Shown one piece after another: positions 33,960 to 43,148 of a DNA stretch of 64,000 nt. The translations under genes and the position numbers were made by a program. Each line of letters starts with the position of its first letter. Position 1 is the stretch's first letter. Under the pieces are notes generated by a model that was not told where the DNA came from, did not search any database, and saw only the letters and a program-made list of their open reading frames with translations. The stretch is from Streptomyces sp. Edi4 (GTDB taxonomy: Bacteria; Actinomycetota; Actinomycetes; Streptomycetales; Streptomycetaceae): positions 5,518,001-5,582,000 of the forward strand of contig NZ_JBEJGY010000004.1 in the NCBI RefSeq assembly GCF_040253615.1, written 5' to 3'.

Positions 33960-34495
33960 TGTTCGAGCGATTCACGGGTGACGCGCGGGCGGTGGTGGCG
34001 GGGGCGGTGGAGCGCGCCTCCCGCGCGGGGTCCCCGGTGGTGACCGAGGAGCACCTGCTCCTTTCGCTCCTCGACCGCGAGGACACGGCGGGGGCCCGCG
34101 TGCTCGCCGCGCTGGGCGTCACCGGCCGGCGTGCCGAGATCGCCGAGGGGCTGGCCGCCGCGCGGCGCCGGGGCGGCATGTCCCGGGCGGACGAGGAGGC
34201 GTTGGCGGATCTTGGCATCTCCGTGGCGGAGATAGTCGCCAGGGTCGAGGGGGTGCACGGTCCTGGCGCGCTCTCCCGCGCCGAGCCGGGCAGGGCGTGG
34301 CCCTCCGGGAGGCCGGCCTTCACGAAGGGGGCGAAGAGGGTGTTGGAGAAGGCGCTGCGGGTGGTGGTGGCGCGGAAGGAGAAGTCCATCGGGGACGAGC
34401 ACCTTCTGCTGGGGCTGCTGGCCGTGCGGGGGGTTGAGGGGGAGGTGCTGGAGCGGTACGGGGCGTCGTACGAGGCGGTCGAGGCGGCCCTCTAG
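33959..34495 (+). CDS. Clp N-domain protein (double Clp R domain, no ATPase)
   Basis: 178 residues from the ATG at 33959. Two Clp repeat (R) modules are visible: FERFTGDARAVVAGAVERAS with EEHLLLSLLD in the first half, and FTKGAKRVLEKALRVV with DEHLLLGLL in the second. No AAA+ domain follows, so the protein resembles a stand-alone ClpC N-domain, which could bind ClpC/ClpP adaptors, arginine-phosphorylated proteins or another partner. It is co-transcribed with the HTH gene. The pairing suggests a regulator whose level or activity is tuned through protein quality control; that is inference. Confidence 0.85.
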   Translation: MFERFTGDARAVVAGAVERASRAGSPVVTEEHLLLSLLDREDTAGARVLAALGVTGRRAEIAEGLAAARRRGGMSRADEEALADLGISVAEIVARVEGVHGPGALSRAEPGRAWPSGRPAFTKGAKRVLEKALRVVVARKEKSIGDEHLLLGLLAVRGVEGEVLERYGASYEAVEAAL

Positions 34496-35174
34496 GACGC
34501 GGGCCGGCAAACCGCGCCATCGACCGGGCAGGGTGACTGTGCGCGCGGGCCGGCGCCGCCCCCTCGGCTGGGCGGGGTGATTGCGCGCGCGGGGGCGGGC
34601 GCCGCGCCTTCGGTGTGGCGGGGTGACTGTGCGCGCGGGCCGGCGTCGCCCCCGGCTGGGCGGGGTGACTGTGCCCGCGCGGGCCGGCATGAGCCCTGCT
34701 GGGGCGGGGGTGCTGGGTGCGGCCGAGGGTGCGGGCCGGCGCCAAGTGGTCAGGGGCGCGGGGAACTGCGCGGCGGGCCGCGCACGGCCCGCACGTGCGG
34801 GTCGGCCTCCTGGGGCTTCGCCCCAGACCCCGGGGGCCCCTCCCCGCCCCTTCCCTAAACCCTCCGGGGGTGGAAGGAAAAATCCTGGGGCTCCGCCCCG
34901 GACCCCGTTCGCGCTGAAGGCGCTCGTCCTCAAACGCCGGACAGGCTGACGATGGCCGCCCGGGCCGGCACCAATCCCGCCAGGGGCGCGGGGAACTGTG
35001 CCGGCCGGGCTGAAGCCCCCGTGCGGGCCGGCGCCAAGTGGTCAGGGGCGCGGGGAACTGCGCGGTCGGCCGCGCACGGCCCGCACGTGTAAGCCGGGCT
35101 CGCGGGGTTGGCCCGTGCGTGACTGGCCACGTGCGGCCCGCAGCTACAGGCCGCGCCCCGGCCCGGTGGGGCTG
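34496..35174. repeat. Long repeat spacer between convergent genes
   Basis: 679 bp between the Clp-N and PadR genes with no gene. It starts with four imperfect units of 42-46 bp containing GGGTGACTGTGCGCGCGGGC at about 34531, 34575, 34621 and 34663. Copies of the GGCGCGGGGAACTGCGCG element follow at about 34751, 34981 and 35043. Between them are short hairpins such as GGGGCTTCGCCCC and GGGGCTCCGCCCC, and TCCTCAAACGCCGGACAGG, a widespread Streptomyces intergenic motif. These elements cover most of the spacer. Confidence 0.8.
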
Positions 35175-36170
35175 TCAGGGGTGGAGGGTGGTGGTGATTC
35201 GGGCCGCCGCTTCTGCCAAGTGCCGCCTGGCCTCACGGAGTTGGGACTCCGTCACGCCGTGGTCCCGGGCCGCGTCCCGGATTCCGTCGCGGAACCGGTC
35301 GAGCAACCGGTCCAGGTCCCGCGCCGGGTCACCGGAGGACTCCTCCCGCGCCCACTCCGGCTCCGCCGGCTCCCGCTCCGGCTCCCGCTCCGGCTCCCGC
35401 TCCGGCTCCGGCTCCCGCTCCCGCTCCCGCTCCCGCGCAGGCTGCCCCAGACCGAACCGGCCCAGCTCCTTGGTGAGCTCGGCGAGCCCTTCCCGTACCC
35501 CCGTGGGCCAGTCGCCCCGCGCGAAGTGTTCCTGCACCTGGCGCTGCACGTCCTCGCGCGCCTTCTCCTGCGCCTCCTTCGCCTGGCGGCGCGCCTGCTC
35601 CGCCTCGTCGCGGGCCCGGCGGGACTCCTCCTTCGCGCGCCGCGCCTGCTCCTTCCACTCCTGCTTCGCCCGTTTGAACTCGTCCTTGGCCTGCTGCCAG
35701 GCCTCCTTGTCGCCCCACGCGCCGTCGAAGAAGTCGGACGCCTCGGGGAACCCCTTGCCGGCGCCGGCCGAAGAGGACCCCGTACGGGACTCGCGCGCCG
35801 CGCGGCGCATGTCGTCGCGCAGACTGCCGGCCGCACCGCGTACGTCGTCGCGGATCTCGGCGGCGAGTTCGGAGACGGACTCGCGGATCTCCATTTCCAG
35901 ATCCGCGAGTTCACCGCCGCGCCCCGCCAACTCCGCGCGGCCGGCGTCAGTGATCGAGTAGACCTTGCGGCCGCCCTCGCTGGTGTGCGTGACCAGGCCC
36001 TCGGCCTCCAGCTTGGCGAGCCGGGGGTAGACGGTGCCCGCGCTGGGCGCGTACAGCCCCTCGAAGCGCTCTTCGAGCAGGCGGATCACCTCGTATCCGT
36101 GGCGCGGCGCCTCGTCGAGCAGCTTGAGGAGGTAGAGGCGGAGGCGACCGTGGGCGAAGACGGGGGCCAT
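35175..36170 (-). CDS. PadR-family regulator with long charged C-terminal tail
   Basis: 331 residues, much longer than typical PadR proteins. The N-terminal winged helix (1-85, LRLYLLKLLDEAPRHGYEVIRLLEERFEG and APSAGTVYPRLAKLEAEGLV) is canonical. The helical C-terminal part has a long Lys/Arg/Glu coiled coil (about 160-215), then a low-complexity block of alternating Arg-Glu and Glu-Pro (about 250-280), then a helical end. The stop of the DUF4097 gene lies one base before this ATG, so the pair is one operon. AT-rich repeats at 37184-37220, upstream of the first gene, are the probable operator. Confidence 0.88.
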   Translation of the reverse strand: MAPVFAHGRLRLYLLKLLDEAPRHGYEVIRLLEERFEGLYAPSAGTVYPRLAKLEAEGLVTHTSEGGRKVYSITDAGRAELAGRGGELADLEMEIRESVSELAAEIRDDVRGAAGSLRDDMRRAARESRTGSSSAGAGKGFPEASDFFDGAWGDKEAWQQAKDEFKRAKQEWKEQARRAKEESRRARDEAEQARRQAKEAQEKAREDVQRQVQEHFARGDWPTGVREGLAELTKELGRFGLGQPAREREREREPEPEREPEREPEREPAEPEWAREESSGDPARDLDRLLDRFRDGIRDAARDHGVTESQLREARRHLAEAAARITTTLHP

Positions 36171-36171
36171 G

Positions 36172-37119
36172 TCAGAGCACCTTCTTGGTCGAACCGGCCG
36201 AGCCGGTCGAACCGGTCGAGTCGGACTGGGCGTCGGCGGGGGCCTCGGCGTCCGGCTCGGGCCCGCCGCCCGGCGCCCGGTCCTCCAACGGCCCCTCCTC
36301 GTCCGCCGTGGCGGGCCTGCGCAGGAGCGCGATCGAGCCGGAGACCGTCGTCGCCCTGAGCGTCCCGTTGCCCGCCCCCAGCGTGCCGGTGATCTTCTTC
36401 GTGCCCCACTGTCCGCTGATCCGCAGATCCTCGAAGGCGCTGGAGACGGCCCCGCTGGCGGTGTTGGCCTCGACCCGCGCGTCGGCCGGGTGCGGCAGCC
36501 GGATGGCGACCTCGCCGGACACGGTGGTCAGGCGGATGTCGGAGGCCCGGGGGCCCGGGTCGAGGTCGAGCAGCATGTCGCCGCTGACCGACTCGGCGGC
36601 CACGGTGGCCCCGGCCCCTTCGACGACGGTCAGGTGGCCGGAGACCGACTTGAACCGGAACTCCCCCGTGACCCGCTGGGCCTCCACGTCGCCGGTGACG
36701 CTCTCGGCGCGTACCGGTCCGGCGAGCTTGACCAGGGTGGCGTCACCGGTGACCCCCCTTACCTCCGTGCGCCCCCGGATCCCCGAGACCACCGCGCCCG
36801 CGCCGACCGTGCCGACCTCGACGTCCGCGTCGGCCGGCACCGCGAGCGAGACCACCGCGCTGCGGTTCCAGCCCTTGCGGTTGAGCCACTTGAGGAAGTC
36901 CCGCCAGGCCAGATCCTCGTAGGCGACGGTGAGCGTCGAGCCTTCGCGCGTCACGATCAGCGGGGGTCCCTCGACCGAGGAGATCTCCAGGCGCGAGGAA
37001 CTTTCCTCGGTGCCCACGACGTTCACCGTTCCGTTGACGACGCGCACCTGGACCCTCGTCACCGGTTCGTCGAAGGTGAGCTTCTGCGACTCTGGGACGG
37101 ACCACGTGGACTTGGACAT
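36172..37119 (-). CDS. DUF4097 (putative adhesin-like beta-helix) protein
   Basis: 315 residues from MSKSTWSVPESQ. The core is a repeated beta-strand solenoid: successive motifs such as AVVSGIRGRTEVRGVTGD, VRAESVTGDVEAQRVTGE and ESVSGDMLLDL. It has no signal peptide or membrane helix, despite the 'adhesin' name of the family. The C-terminal 50 residues are disordered and Asp/Ser/Gly-rich. Such proteins pair with PadR or other regulators in actinomycetes. The function is unknown; it may scaffold or sense at the membrane. Confidence 0.85.
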   Translation of the reverse strand: MSKSTWSVPESQKLTFDEPVTRVQVRVVNGTVNVVGTEESSSRLEISSVEGPPLIVTREGSTLTVAYEDLAWRDFLKWLNRKGWNRSAVVSLAVPADADVEVGTVGAGAVVSGIRGRTEVRGVTGDATLVKLAGPVRAESVTGDVEAQRVTGEFRFKSVSGHLTVVEGAGATVAAESVSGDMLLDLDPGPRASDIRLTTVSGEVAIRLPHPADARVEANTASGAVSSAFEDLRISGQWGTKKITGTLGAGNGTLRATTVSGSIALLRRPATADEEGPLEDRAPGGGPEPDAEAPADAQSDSTGSTGSAGSTKKVL

Positions 37120-37183
37120 GGCTGACCTCCTGGACGCCGCGTTCGTACGGCTACGAGCAGTGGGATAGCTGGGGGGTAGACGC

Positions 37184-37220
37184 AATATATCGCGTGTCCC
37201 CTAAACACGTTATATCGCGA
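37184..37220. promoter_or_regulatory. Direct repeat of ATATCGCG motifs upstream of the PadR operon
   Basis: AATATATCGCG (37184-37194) and TTATATCGCGA (37210-37220) repeat 26 bp apart in an AT-rich island within very GC-rich DNA. The first lies in an imperfect palindrome ACGCAATATATCGCGT. They are 65-100 bp upstream of the DUF4097 ATG. They are a likely PadR operator by position. Confidence 0.6.
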
Positions 37221-37311
37221 GCCGGGAAAGTCAAGCCCTTGGGAAAGTCGCGACCTTCGCGAACCGGTGAAATGGGTCAGAAACGGGTCAAGATGGCCTA
37301 GCGTGAGGCTC

Positions 37312-38139
37312 ATGCCCGTCGCCCTCGCCCCCGGAGCGCTGCTCCTGTGCCGCGCCGAACCCGCGGTGGTCCGCCCGGTCGCCCAGCTGCTGCGCGAGCC
37401 GGTGCTGCTCACCGCGGCGGGCGAGGGCTGGAGTGTGCTGATCCCGTCCTACGAGCGCAGGCGGCCCGGCGCCGACCCCGTCGACCAGGTGCTGACCGGC
37501 TGGGCGGGCGCGCTCGCCATCGGCGTGGGCCGGCCCGCGATCGCCCTGTGGTGGGACGACGCCCACGCGGGATACACCCTGGCCTCCGGCTTTCGCCGCC
37601 CGGTCGGTTACGTCTGGCTCGCCGACGGCACCCCGCTGGGCGAGGACGAGGCGATGCGCACCTTCGCGGCCCGGCTCGTCCTCGACCCCGTGCACGACGT
37701 GGCAGCGCTCGACGCGCTGACCCGGCCCGACCCGGCCGCCGACGCCCGCGTCCGCCTGCTCGGCCTGCTCGCGGTCCTCGCCCGTACGGGGATCCGCCTG
37801 CCCGGCGGCCTCGCACCGGGCGAACCGGCCGACGAACTGCGCGCGGCGGCCCTCGAACAGGGTGCAGAGACCATTGAGTGGCCCGGCCCGCGCGACGCCG
37901 CGCGCCCCGGGCTCGCGGCGACCGAGGCCGACCCGGTGAGCCCTGCGGTGTGCGCACCCTGGGCGCGCTTGGTGGGAGGCGCCCAGCTCGCGGTGGGATT
38001 GCCACTCACGGCCTGGGGGCTGGCCCGCCGCAGCGGCGGCTGGACCGCGGCGGGCGCGATCCTCACCGCCCAGGGGGCCATGAGCCTCGCGTACGGCCGC
38101 GTCCGGGCCCAGCCCGGCGGCCGCTGTCCACGCGACTGA
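37312..38139 (+). CDS. Uncharacterised protein, two C-terminal membrane helices
   Basis: 275 residues from the ATG at 37312 (MPVALAPGALLLC); the frame is also open upstream without a better start. Most of the protein is soluble, with GWSVLIPSYERRRPG and YTLASGFRRPVGYVWLADG as distinctive segments. A helix pair at about 225-265 (LVGGAQLAVGLPLTAWG, TAAGAILTAQGAMSL) could anchor it. I recognise no family. It is divergent from the DUF4097/PadR operon and could share control with it. Confidence 0.72.
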   Translation: MPVALAPGALLLCRAEPAVVRPVAQLLREPVLLTAAGEGWSVLIPSYERRRPGADPVDQVLTGWAGALAIGVGRPAIALWWDDAHAGYTLASGFRRPVGYVWLADGTPLGEDEAMRTFAARLVLDPVHDVAALDALTRPDPAADARVRLLGLLAVLARTGIRLPGGLAPGEPADELRAAALEQGAETIEWPGPRDAARPGLAATEADPVSPAVCAPWARLVGGAQLAVGLPLTAWGLARRSGGWTAAGAILTAQGAMSLAYGRVRAQPGGRCPRD

Positions 38140-38180
38140 CGCGTATTACGTGATCCGGCCGCGCTCGGGACGGCGCGCCC

Positions 38181-38366
38181 TCACTCCTCGTCGTCGTCCT
38201 CGTCGTCAAGACGCGCCAGCCACGTGGCGAGCCGTTCGACCGGCACCTCGAAGTCGGGGTTCAGATCGACGAAGGTACGCAGCTGCTCGGCGAGCCACTC
38301 GAAGGTGACCTCCTCCTCGCCGCGCCGCTTCTCCAGCTCCTCGATGCCGCGGTCGGTGAAGTACAC
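38181..38366 (-). CDS. Small conserved protein (DUF6104-like)
   Basis: 61 residues, MYFTDRGIEELEKRR to DDEDDDEE. A helical, highly charged, acidic-ended protein. I recall it as DUF6104, a small actinomycete family, with moderate confidence. The function is not known to me. An upstream frame exists but lacks the conserved start. Confidence 0.7.
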   Translation of the reverse strand: MYFTDRGIEELEKRRGEEEVTFEWLAEQLRTFVDLNPDFEVPVERLATWLARLDDEDDDEE

Positions 38367-38522
38367 AACTTGCTCCTGGGACGTACGGGATGGTCACCCC
38401 AGCGTATCCGGCACGTGCTGCCCCCCAGGCCGCCGAATCCGCTCGCTTGATCGGGATCGGACAGGCGCGGCGCGGCGTTGTGGGGGTATGAGGCAGGGGA
38501 CGACTGACGGAGGTGGCTGCGG

Positions 38523-38783
38523 ATGTTCGGAGGGCTCGACGAGGTCTTCGCTCCCGCGCGGCGGCACACCGAGGAGGAGCGCCGCCGGCAGGAGATCACG
38601 CTCGACGAGGTCGGTGACTCCGATCCGGGGCGCGGGCCGATAGACCTGGCCAGCGGCAGCGTGGTCATACGCGTGCCTCAGGCGGCGGACGCCGCCGAGG
38701 GAGACGCCGACGCCGACGCAGGGGACGGGGGAGCGGAGGACAGCGCCCGGCAGGACGGCGGCGACGACGGGCGGACCGGCTGA
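38523..38783 (+). CDS. Small acidic protein (DUF6191-like)
   Basis: 86 residues, MFGGLDEVFAPARRHTEEE, then DSDPGRGPIDLASGSVVI. I associate the N-terminus with DUF6191 proteins, which are short and unassigned. The C-terminal half is a low-complexity run of Ala, Asp and Gly. No membrane segment or signal peptide. The ATG is well placed after a GGAGG-like sequence. It is followed by an imperfect tandem repeat. Confidence 0.65.
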   Translation: MFGGLDEVFAPARRHTEEERRRQEITLDEVGDSDPGRGPIDLASGSVVIRVPQAADAAEGDADADAGDGGAEDSARQDGGDDGRTG

Positions 38784-38890
38784 CGTCGCACGGGTCGGCT
38801 GACGTCGCACGGATCGGCTGAGGTCGTCGCGGGCCGGCTGAGGTGGCGCCCGTCGGCTGAGGCGGCCCGGGCACCGGGCGACTGAGGCCG
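38778..38890. repeat. Imperfect tandem repeat (GGCTGA-containing, about 20 bp)
   Basis: Five or six units with GGCTGACGTCGCACGG or a degenerate form follow the DUF6191-like gene: CGGCTGACGTCGCACGG appears twice, then weaker GGCTGAGGTCG, GGCTGAGGTGG and GGCTGAGGCGG copies. Noncoding. Confidence 0.6.
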
Positions 38891-38949
38891 CACCGGCGGT
38901 GAGGTGGCCCCGGCGACTGAAGGCCGCCCGCCCGCGCCCGGTACGCCGA

Positions 38950-38989
38950 AGGGCCCCGCATCCCCGTCCACTCGGGATGCCGGGCCCCT
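38950..38989. terminator. Terminator downstream of kgd
   Basis: AGGGCCCCGCATCCC and GGGATGCCGGGCCCCT form a long stem with one mismatch across an 8-base loop, 24 bp beyond the kgd stop codon. Confidence 0.75.
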
Positions 38990-39012
38990 CGATCGCGTAC
39001 GACAGCCGCGGA

Positions 39013-42000
39013 CTAGGCCTCGAAGACCTCGTTCACCAGCTGCTCCTGCTCCTGCTCATGGCGCTTCTTCGAGCCCACCGCAGGGGACGAGCCGTGCGGG
39101 CGCGAGATGCGGCGCAGGCGCTCGCCGTGCGGCACGTCCGCGCCGACGGCCAGGTCCAGGTGGTCGATCAGGTTGAGCGCGATGAACGGCCAGGCACCCT
39201 GGTTCGCCGGCTCCTCCTGGGCCCACAGGTACTTCTCGGCGTTCGGGAACTTCGCGATCTCCGCCTGGAGCTCGGTACCCGGCAGCGGGTACAGGCGCTC
39301 GATGCGGATGATCGCCGTGTTGGCAGCCGCCGCGTCCGTCGCGCCGCGCTTCTCGCGCTCGGCGACCAGGTCGTAGTAGACCTTGCCCGCGCAGAACACG
39401 ACCTTGCGCACCGCGCTCGCGTCCACGTGCTCGTCGCCGATCACCGGGCGGAACCCACCGCTGGTGAACTCCTCGACCTTCGAGGCCGCCGCCTTCAGAC
39501 GCAGCATCGACTTCGGGGTGAAGACGATGAGCGGCTTGTGGTGCGGGTTGTGGACCTGCCAGCGCAGCAGGTGGAAGTAGTTCGACGGCAGCGTCGGCAT
39601 GGCGACCGTCATGTTGTTCTGCGCGCACATCTGGAGGAAGCGCTCCGGGCGGGCGGACGAGTGGTCCGGGCCCTGGCCCTCGTAGCCGTGCGGCAGGAGC
39701 AGCGTGACGCCGGAGGTCTGGCCCCACTTCTGCTCGGCCGAGGAGATGAACTCGTCCACGACCGTCTGGGCGCCGTTGACGAAGTCGCCGAACTGCGCCT
39801 CCCACATCACCAGGGACTCGGGACGGGCCAGCGAGTAGCCGTACTCGAAGCCCATCGCCGCGTACTCCGAGAGCAGCGAGTCGTAGACGTTGTAGCGCGC
39901 CTGGTCGTCGGAGAGGTACATCAGCGGGGTGTAGTCCTCGCCGGTGACCTGGTCGACCAGGACCGCGTGGCGCTGGCCGAACGTGCCGCGGCGGGTGTCC
40001 TGGCCGGAGAGCCGGACCGGGACGCCCTCCATGAGCAGCGAACCGATGGCCAGGGTCTCGCCCATGCCCCAGTCGATCGTGCCGTCCTCGACGGAGGCGG
40101 CGCGGCGCTGCATCTGCGGCATCAGACGCGGGTGGACGGTGATCCGCTCGGGGATGTTCACCTGCGACTCGGCGATGCGCTTGACGGCCTCCTGCGAGAC
40201 CGCCGTGGAGACGGCGACCGGGAACTGCGCCTGGGTGTCGGAGGAGTGGATCTCGCCCGGGGCCGAGGTGGCCTCGCGGACCTCCGCGAACACCTTCTCC
40301 AGCTGCCCCTGGAAGTCCTGAAGGGCCTGCTCGGCCTCTTCCAGGGTGATGTCACCACGACCGATGAGCGATTCGGTGTAGAGCTTGCGCACCGAACGCT
40401 TCTTGTCGATCAGGTTGTACATCTGCGGGTTGGTGAACTGCGGGTTGTCGCCCTCGTTGTGACCGCGACGGCGGTAGCAGATGAGGTCGATGACGACGTC
40501 CTTGTTGAACGTCTGGCGGAACTCGAAGGCCAGGCGCGCGACGCGGACCACGGCCTCCGGGTCGTCGCCGTTCACGTGGATGATCGGCGCCTCGATCATG
40601 CGGGCCACGTCGGTGGCGTACATGGACGAACGCGACGACTCCGGGGCGGCGGTGAAGCCGACCTGGTTGTTGATGACGATGTGGACCGTGCCGCCGGTGC
40701 GGTAGCCGCGCAGCTGCGACATGTTCAGGGTCTCGGCGACGACACCCTGCCCGGCGAAGGCCGCGTCACCGTGCAGGGCGACGGGCAGGACCGTGAAGTC
40801 CGTGCCGCCCTTGTTGATGACGTCCTGCTTGGCGCGGGCGACACCCTCAAGGACCGGGTCGACCGCCTCCAGGTGCGAGGGGTTGGCGACGAGCGAGACC
40901 TTGATCTGCTCACCGTCCAGACCGGTGAAGGTGCCGGACGCGCCCAGGTGGTACTTCACGTCGCCGGAGCCGTGCATCGACTTCGGGTCGAGGTTGCCCT
41001 CGAACTCGCGGAAGATCTGCGCGTAGGACTTGCCGACGATGTTGGCGAGCACGTTCAGGCGGCCGCGGTGGGCCATGCCGATGACGACCTCGTCCAGGCG
41101 CGACTCGGCGGCGCTGTCGATGACGGCGTCGAGCAGCGGGATGACCGACTCGCCGCCCTCGAGCGAGAAGCGCTTCTGGCCGACGTACTTGGTCTGGAGG
41201 AACGTCTCGAACGCCTCGGCGGCGTTCAGGCGGCGCAGGATGCGCAGCTGCTCCTCGCGCTCCGGCTTGGAGTGCGAGCGCTCGACGCGGTCCTGGATCC
41301 ACTTGCGCTGCTTGGGGTCCTGGATGTGCATGAACTCGATGCCGGTGGTGCGGCAGTACGAGTCGCGCAGGACGCCGAGGACGTCACGCAGCTTCATCAG
41401 GGTCTTGCCGGCGAAGCCGCCGACCGCGAACTCCCGCTCCAGGTCCCACAGGGTGAGGCCGTGCTCGGTGATGTCCAGGTCGGGGTGCTTGCGCTGGCGG
41501 TACTCCAGCGGGTCGGTGTCGGCCATGACGTGGCCGCGGACCCGGTAGGAGTGGATCAGCTCGAAGACGCGGGCGGCCTTGGTGACGTCGTCGTCGTGCG
41601 AGGCGTCGATGTCCTTGAGCCAGCGGACCGGCTCGTAGGGGATGCGCAGCGCCTCGAAGATGTCGTCGAAGAAGCCGTTGTCGCCGAGGAGCAGGTTGGC
41701 GACGATGCGCAGGAACTCGCCCGACGCCGCGCCCTGGATCACCCGGTGGTCGTACGTCGAGGTGAGGGTCATCACCTTCGAGATGCCCAGCTTGTTCAGG
41801 GTGTCCTGCGAGGTGCCCTGGAACTCGGCCGGGTAGTCCATCGAGCCGACGCCCATGATGACCGACTGTCCGGGCATCAGACGCGGCACGGAGTGCACGG
41901 TGCCGAGGCCGCCGGGGTTGGTCAGCGAGACGGTGACGCCGGTGAAGTCGTCCATCGTCAGCTTGTTGTTCCGGGCGCGGCGCACGATGTCCTCGTACGC

Positions 42001-42867
42001 CTGCCAGAACTCGAAGAAGTTGAGCGTCTCGGCCTTCTTGATGCCGGCGACGACGAGCTGGCGGTCGCCATTGGGCTTCACCAGGTCGATGGCGAGGCCG
42101 AAGTTCACGTGCTCCGGCTTGACCAGGGTCGGCTTGCCGTCCTTCTCGACGAACGCGTAGTTCATCGACGGCATGGCCTTGATCGCCTGCACCATCGCGT
42201 ACCCGATGAGGTGGGTGAAGGAGACCTTCCCGCCCCGGGCGCGCTTGAGGTGGTTGTTGATGACGATGCGGTTGTCGAACAGAAGCTTCACCGGGACGGC
42301 GCGCACGGACGTGGCCGTGGGCATCTCGAGCGAGGCGTTCATGTTCTTGGCGACCGCGGCGGCGGGGCCGCGCAGCGTCACGTACTCCGGGCCCGCCGGG
42401 GCCTCGGTGGCCCCAGAAGGCTGCACGGCCCCGGCCGTTCCGGTGGAGCCGGTGCTCGCACCGGTCGTCGCCGCCTTGGGGGCCGGCTTCGCGGCGGCCG
42501 GCGCGGCGGCGGGCTTGGCGGGCGCGGCCGCAGCGGGCTTCGCCTGGGCCGGAGCCGGGACGGCTGCCGGAGCGGCCTGGGCCTTCGCCGGCGCGGCGGC
42601 CGGCGCCGCGGGAGCCGGGGCGGCCGGGGCGGGCGCGGGCGCGGTGGGAGCACCCTGAACAGGGTTGTCCGCCGTGCCGGTGGCACCCGGCTTGTAGTCG
42701 GCGAAGAAGTCCCACCAGGCACGGTCGACCGAATTGGGGTCCTGGAGGTACTGCTGGTAGATCTCGTCGACAAGCCACTCATTGGCACCAAAGCCGGCCG
42801 CAGGGTTCTTGCCCTGCCCGTCTTGGTCGGTCGAGACGCTCGAATTACTGGGGGACTGAGACGACAC
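39013..42867 (-). CDS. kgd: Multifunctional 2-oxoglutarate decarboxylase / dehydrogenase E1 (Kgd)
   Basis: 1284 residues from GTG at 42867 (VSSQSPSNSS); another GTG at 42894 would add nine residues. Actinobacterial Kgd/OdhA layout: a short N-terminal segment (ANEWLVDEIYQQYLQDPNSV), a Pro/Ala-rich linker (about 55-140), an E2-type acyltransferase domain with catalytic His in YDHRVIQGA, then the thiamine-diphosphate E1 with GMAHRGRLNVLAN, HGDAAFAGQGVVAE and YRRRGHNEGDN. It supports the TCA cycle and its variants at the succinyl transfer step. It lies downstream of a two-component system with a 280-bp gap, and is followed by a terminator. Confidence 0.95.
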   Translation of the reverse strand: MSSQSPSNSSVSTDQDGQGKNPAAGFGANEWLVDEIYQQYLQDPNSVDRAWWDFFADYKPGATGTADNPVQGAPTAPAPAPAAPAPAAPAAAPAKAQAAPAAVPAPAQAKPAAAAPAKPAAAPAAAKPAPKAATTGASTGSTGTAGAVQPSGATEAPAGPEYVTLRGPAAAVAKNMNASLEMPTATSVRAVPVKLLFDNRIVINNHLKRARGGKVSFTHLIGYAMVQAIKAMPSMNYAFVEKDGKPTLVKPEHVNFGLAIDLVKPNGDRQLVVAGIKKAETLNFFEFWQAYEDIVRRARNNKLTMDDFTGVTVSLTNPGGLGTVHSVPRLMPGQSVIMGVGSMDYPAEFQGTSQDTLNKLGISKVMTLTSTYDHRVIQGAASGEFLRIVANLLLGDNGFFDDIFEALRIPYEPVRWLKDIDASHDDDVTKAARVFELIHSYRVRGHVMADTDPLEYRQRKHPDLDITEHGLTLWDLEREFAVGGFAGKTLMKLRDVLGVLRDSYCRTTGIEFMHIQDPKQRKWIQDRVERSHSKPEREEQLRILRRLNAAEAFETFLQTKYVGQKRFSLEGGESVIPLLDAVIDSAAESRLDEVVIGMAHRGRLNVLANIVGKSYAQIFREFEGNLDPKSMHGSGDVKYHLGASGTFTGLDGEQIKVSLVANPSHLEAVDPVLEGVARAKQDVINKGGTDFTVLPVALHGDAAFAGQGVVAETLNMSQLRGYRTGGTVHIVINNQVGFTAAPESSRSSMYATDVARMIEAPIIHVNGDDPEAVVRVARLAFEFRQTFNKDVVIDLICYRRRGHNEGDNPQFTNPQMYNLIDKKRSVRKLYTESLIGRGDITLEEAEQALQDFQGQLEKVFAEVREATSAPGEIHSSDTQAQFPVAVSTAVSQEAVKRIAESQVNIPERITVHPRLMPQMQRRAASVEDGTIDWGMGETLAIGSLLMEGVPVRLSGQDTRRGTFGQRHAVLVDQVTGEDYTPLMYLSDDQARYNVYDSLLSEYAAMGFEYGYSLARPESLVMWEAQFGDFVNGAQTVVDEFISSAEQKWGQTSGVTLLLPHGYEGQGPDHSSARPERFLQMCAQNNMTVAMPTLPSNYFHLLRWQVHNPHHKPLIVFTPKSMLRLKAAASKVEEFTSGGFRPVIGDEHVDASAVRKVVFCAGKVYYDLVAEREKRGATDAAAANTAIIRIERLYPLPGTELQAEIAKFPNAEKYLWAQEEPANQGAWPFIALNLIDHLDLAVGADVPHGERLRRISRPHGSSPAVGSKKRHEQEQEQLVNEVFEA

Positions 42868-43148
42868 GGCGGTAACCGCCCTCTTCCGCTTCACAAGGTG
42901 ATGGACAGCGGAAATAAAGGCTACGCCTCCCTTGCCTGGACGCGCAGGCCGGGCATGCCACAGTCGTGTAAGTCACACCGGACGCGTGGTTTCGGAGCGC
43001 GAAATGGCGGGAAACAAGCGTGGTTCCGCTCTTCCTCGCGTCCCTTTGGGTACGCGGCAGTACGGCCACGGCCCCCTGGACCGCGCGCCGGAAGGGCCGC
43101 CTCCGTGGAACACCACGCAGAACGACCGCTTCCGGTTCGAACTTTACG

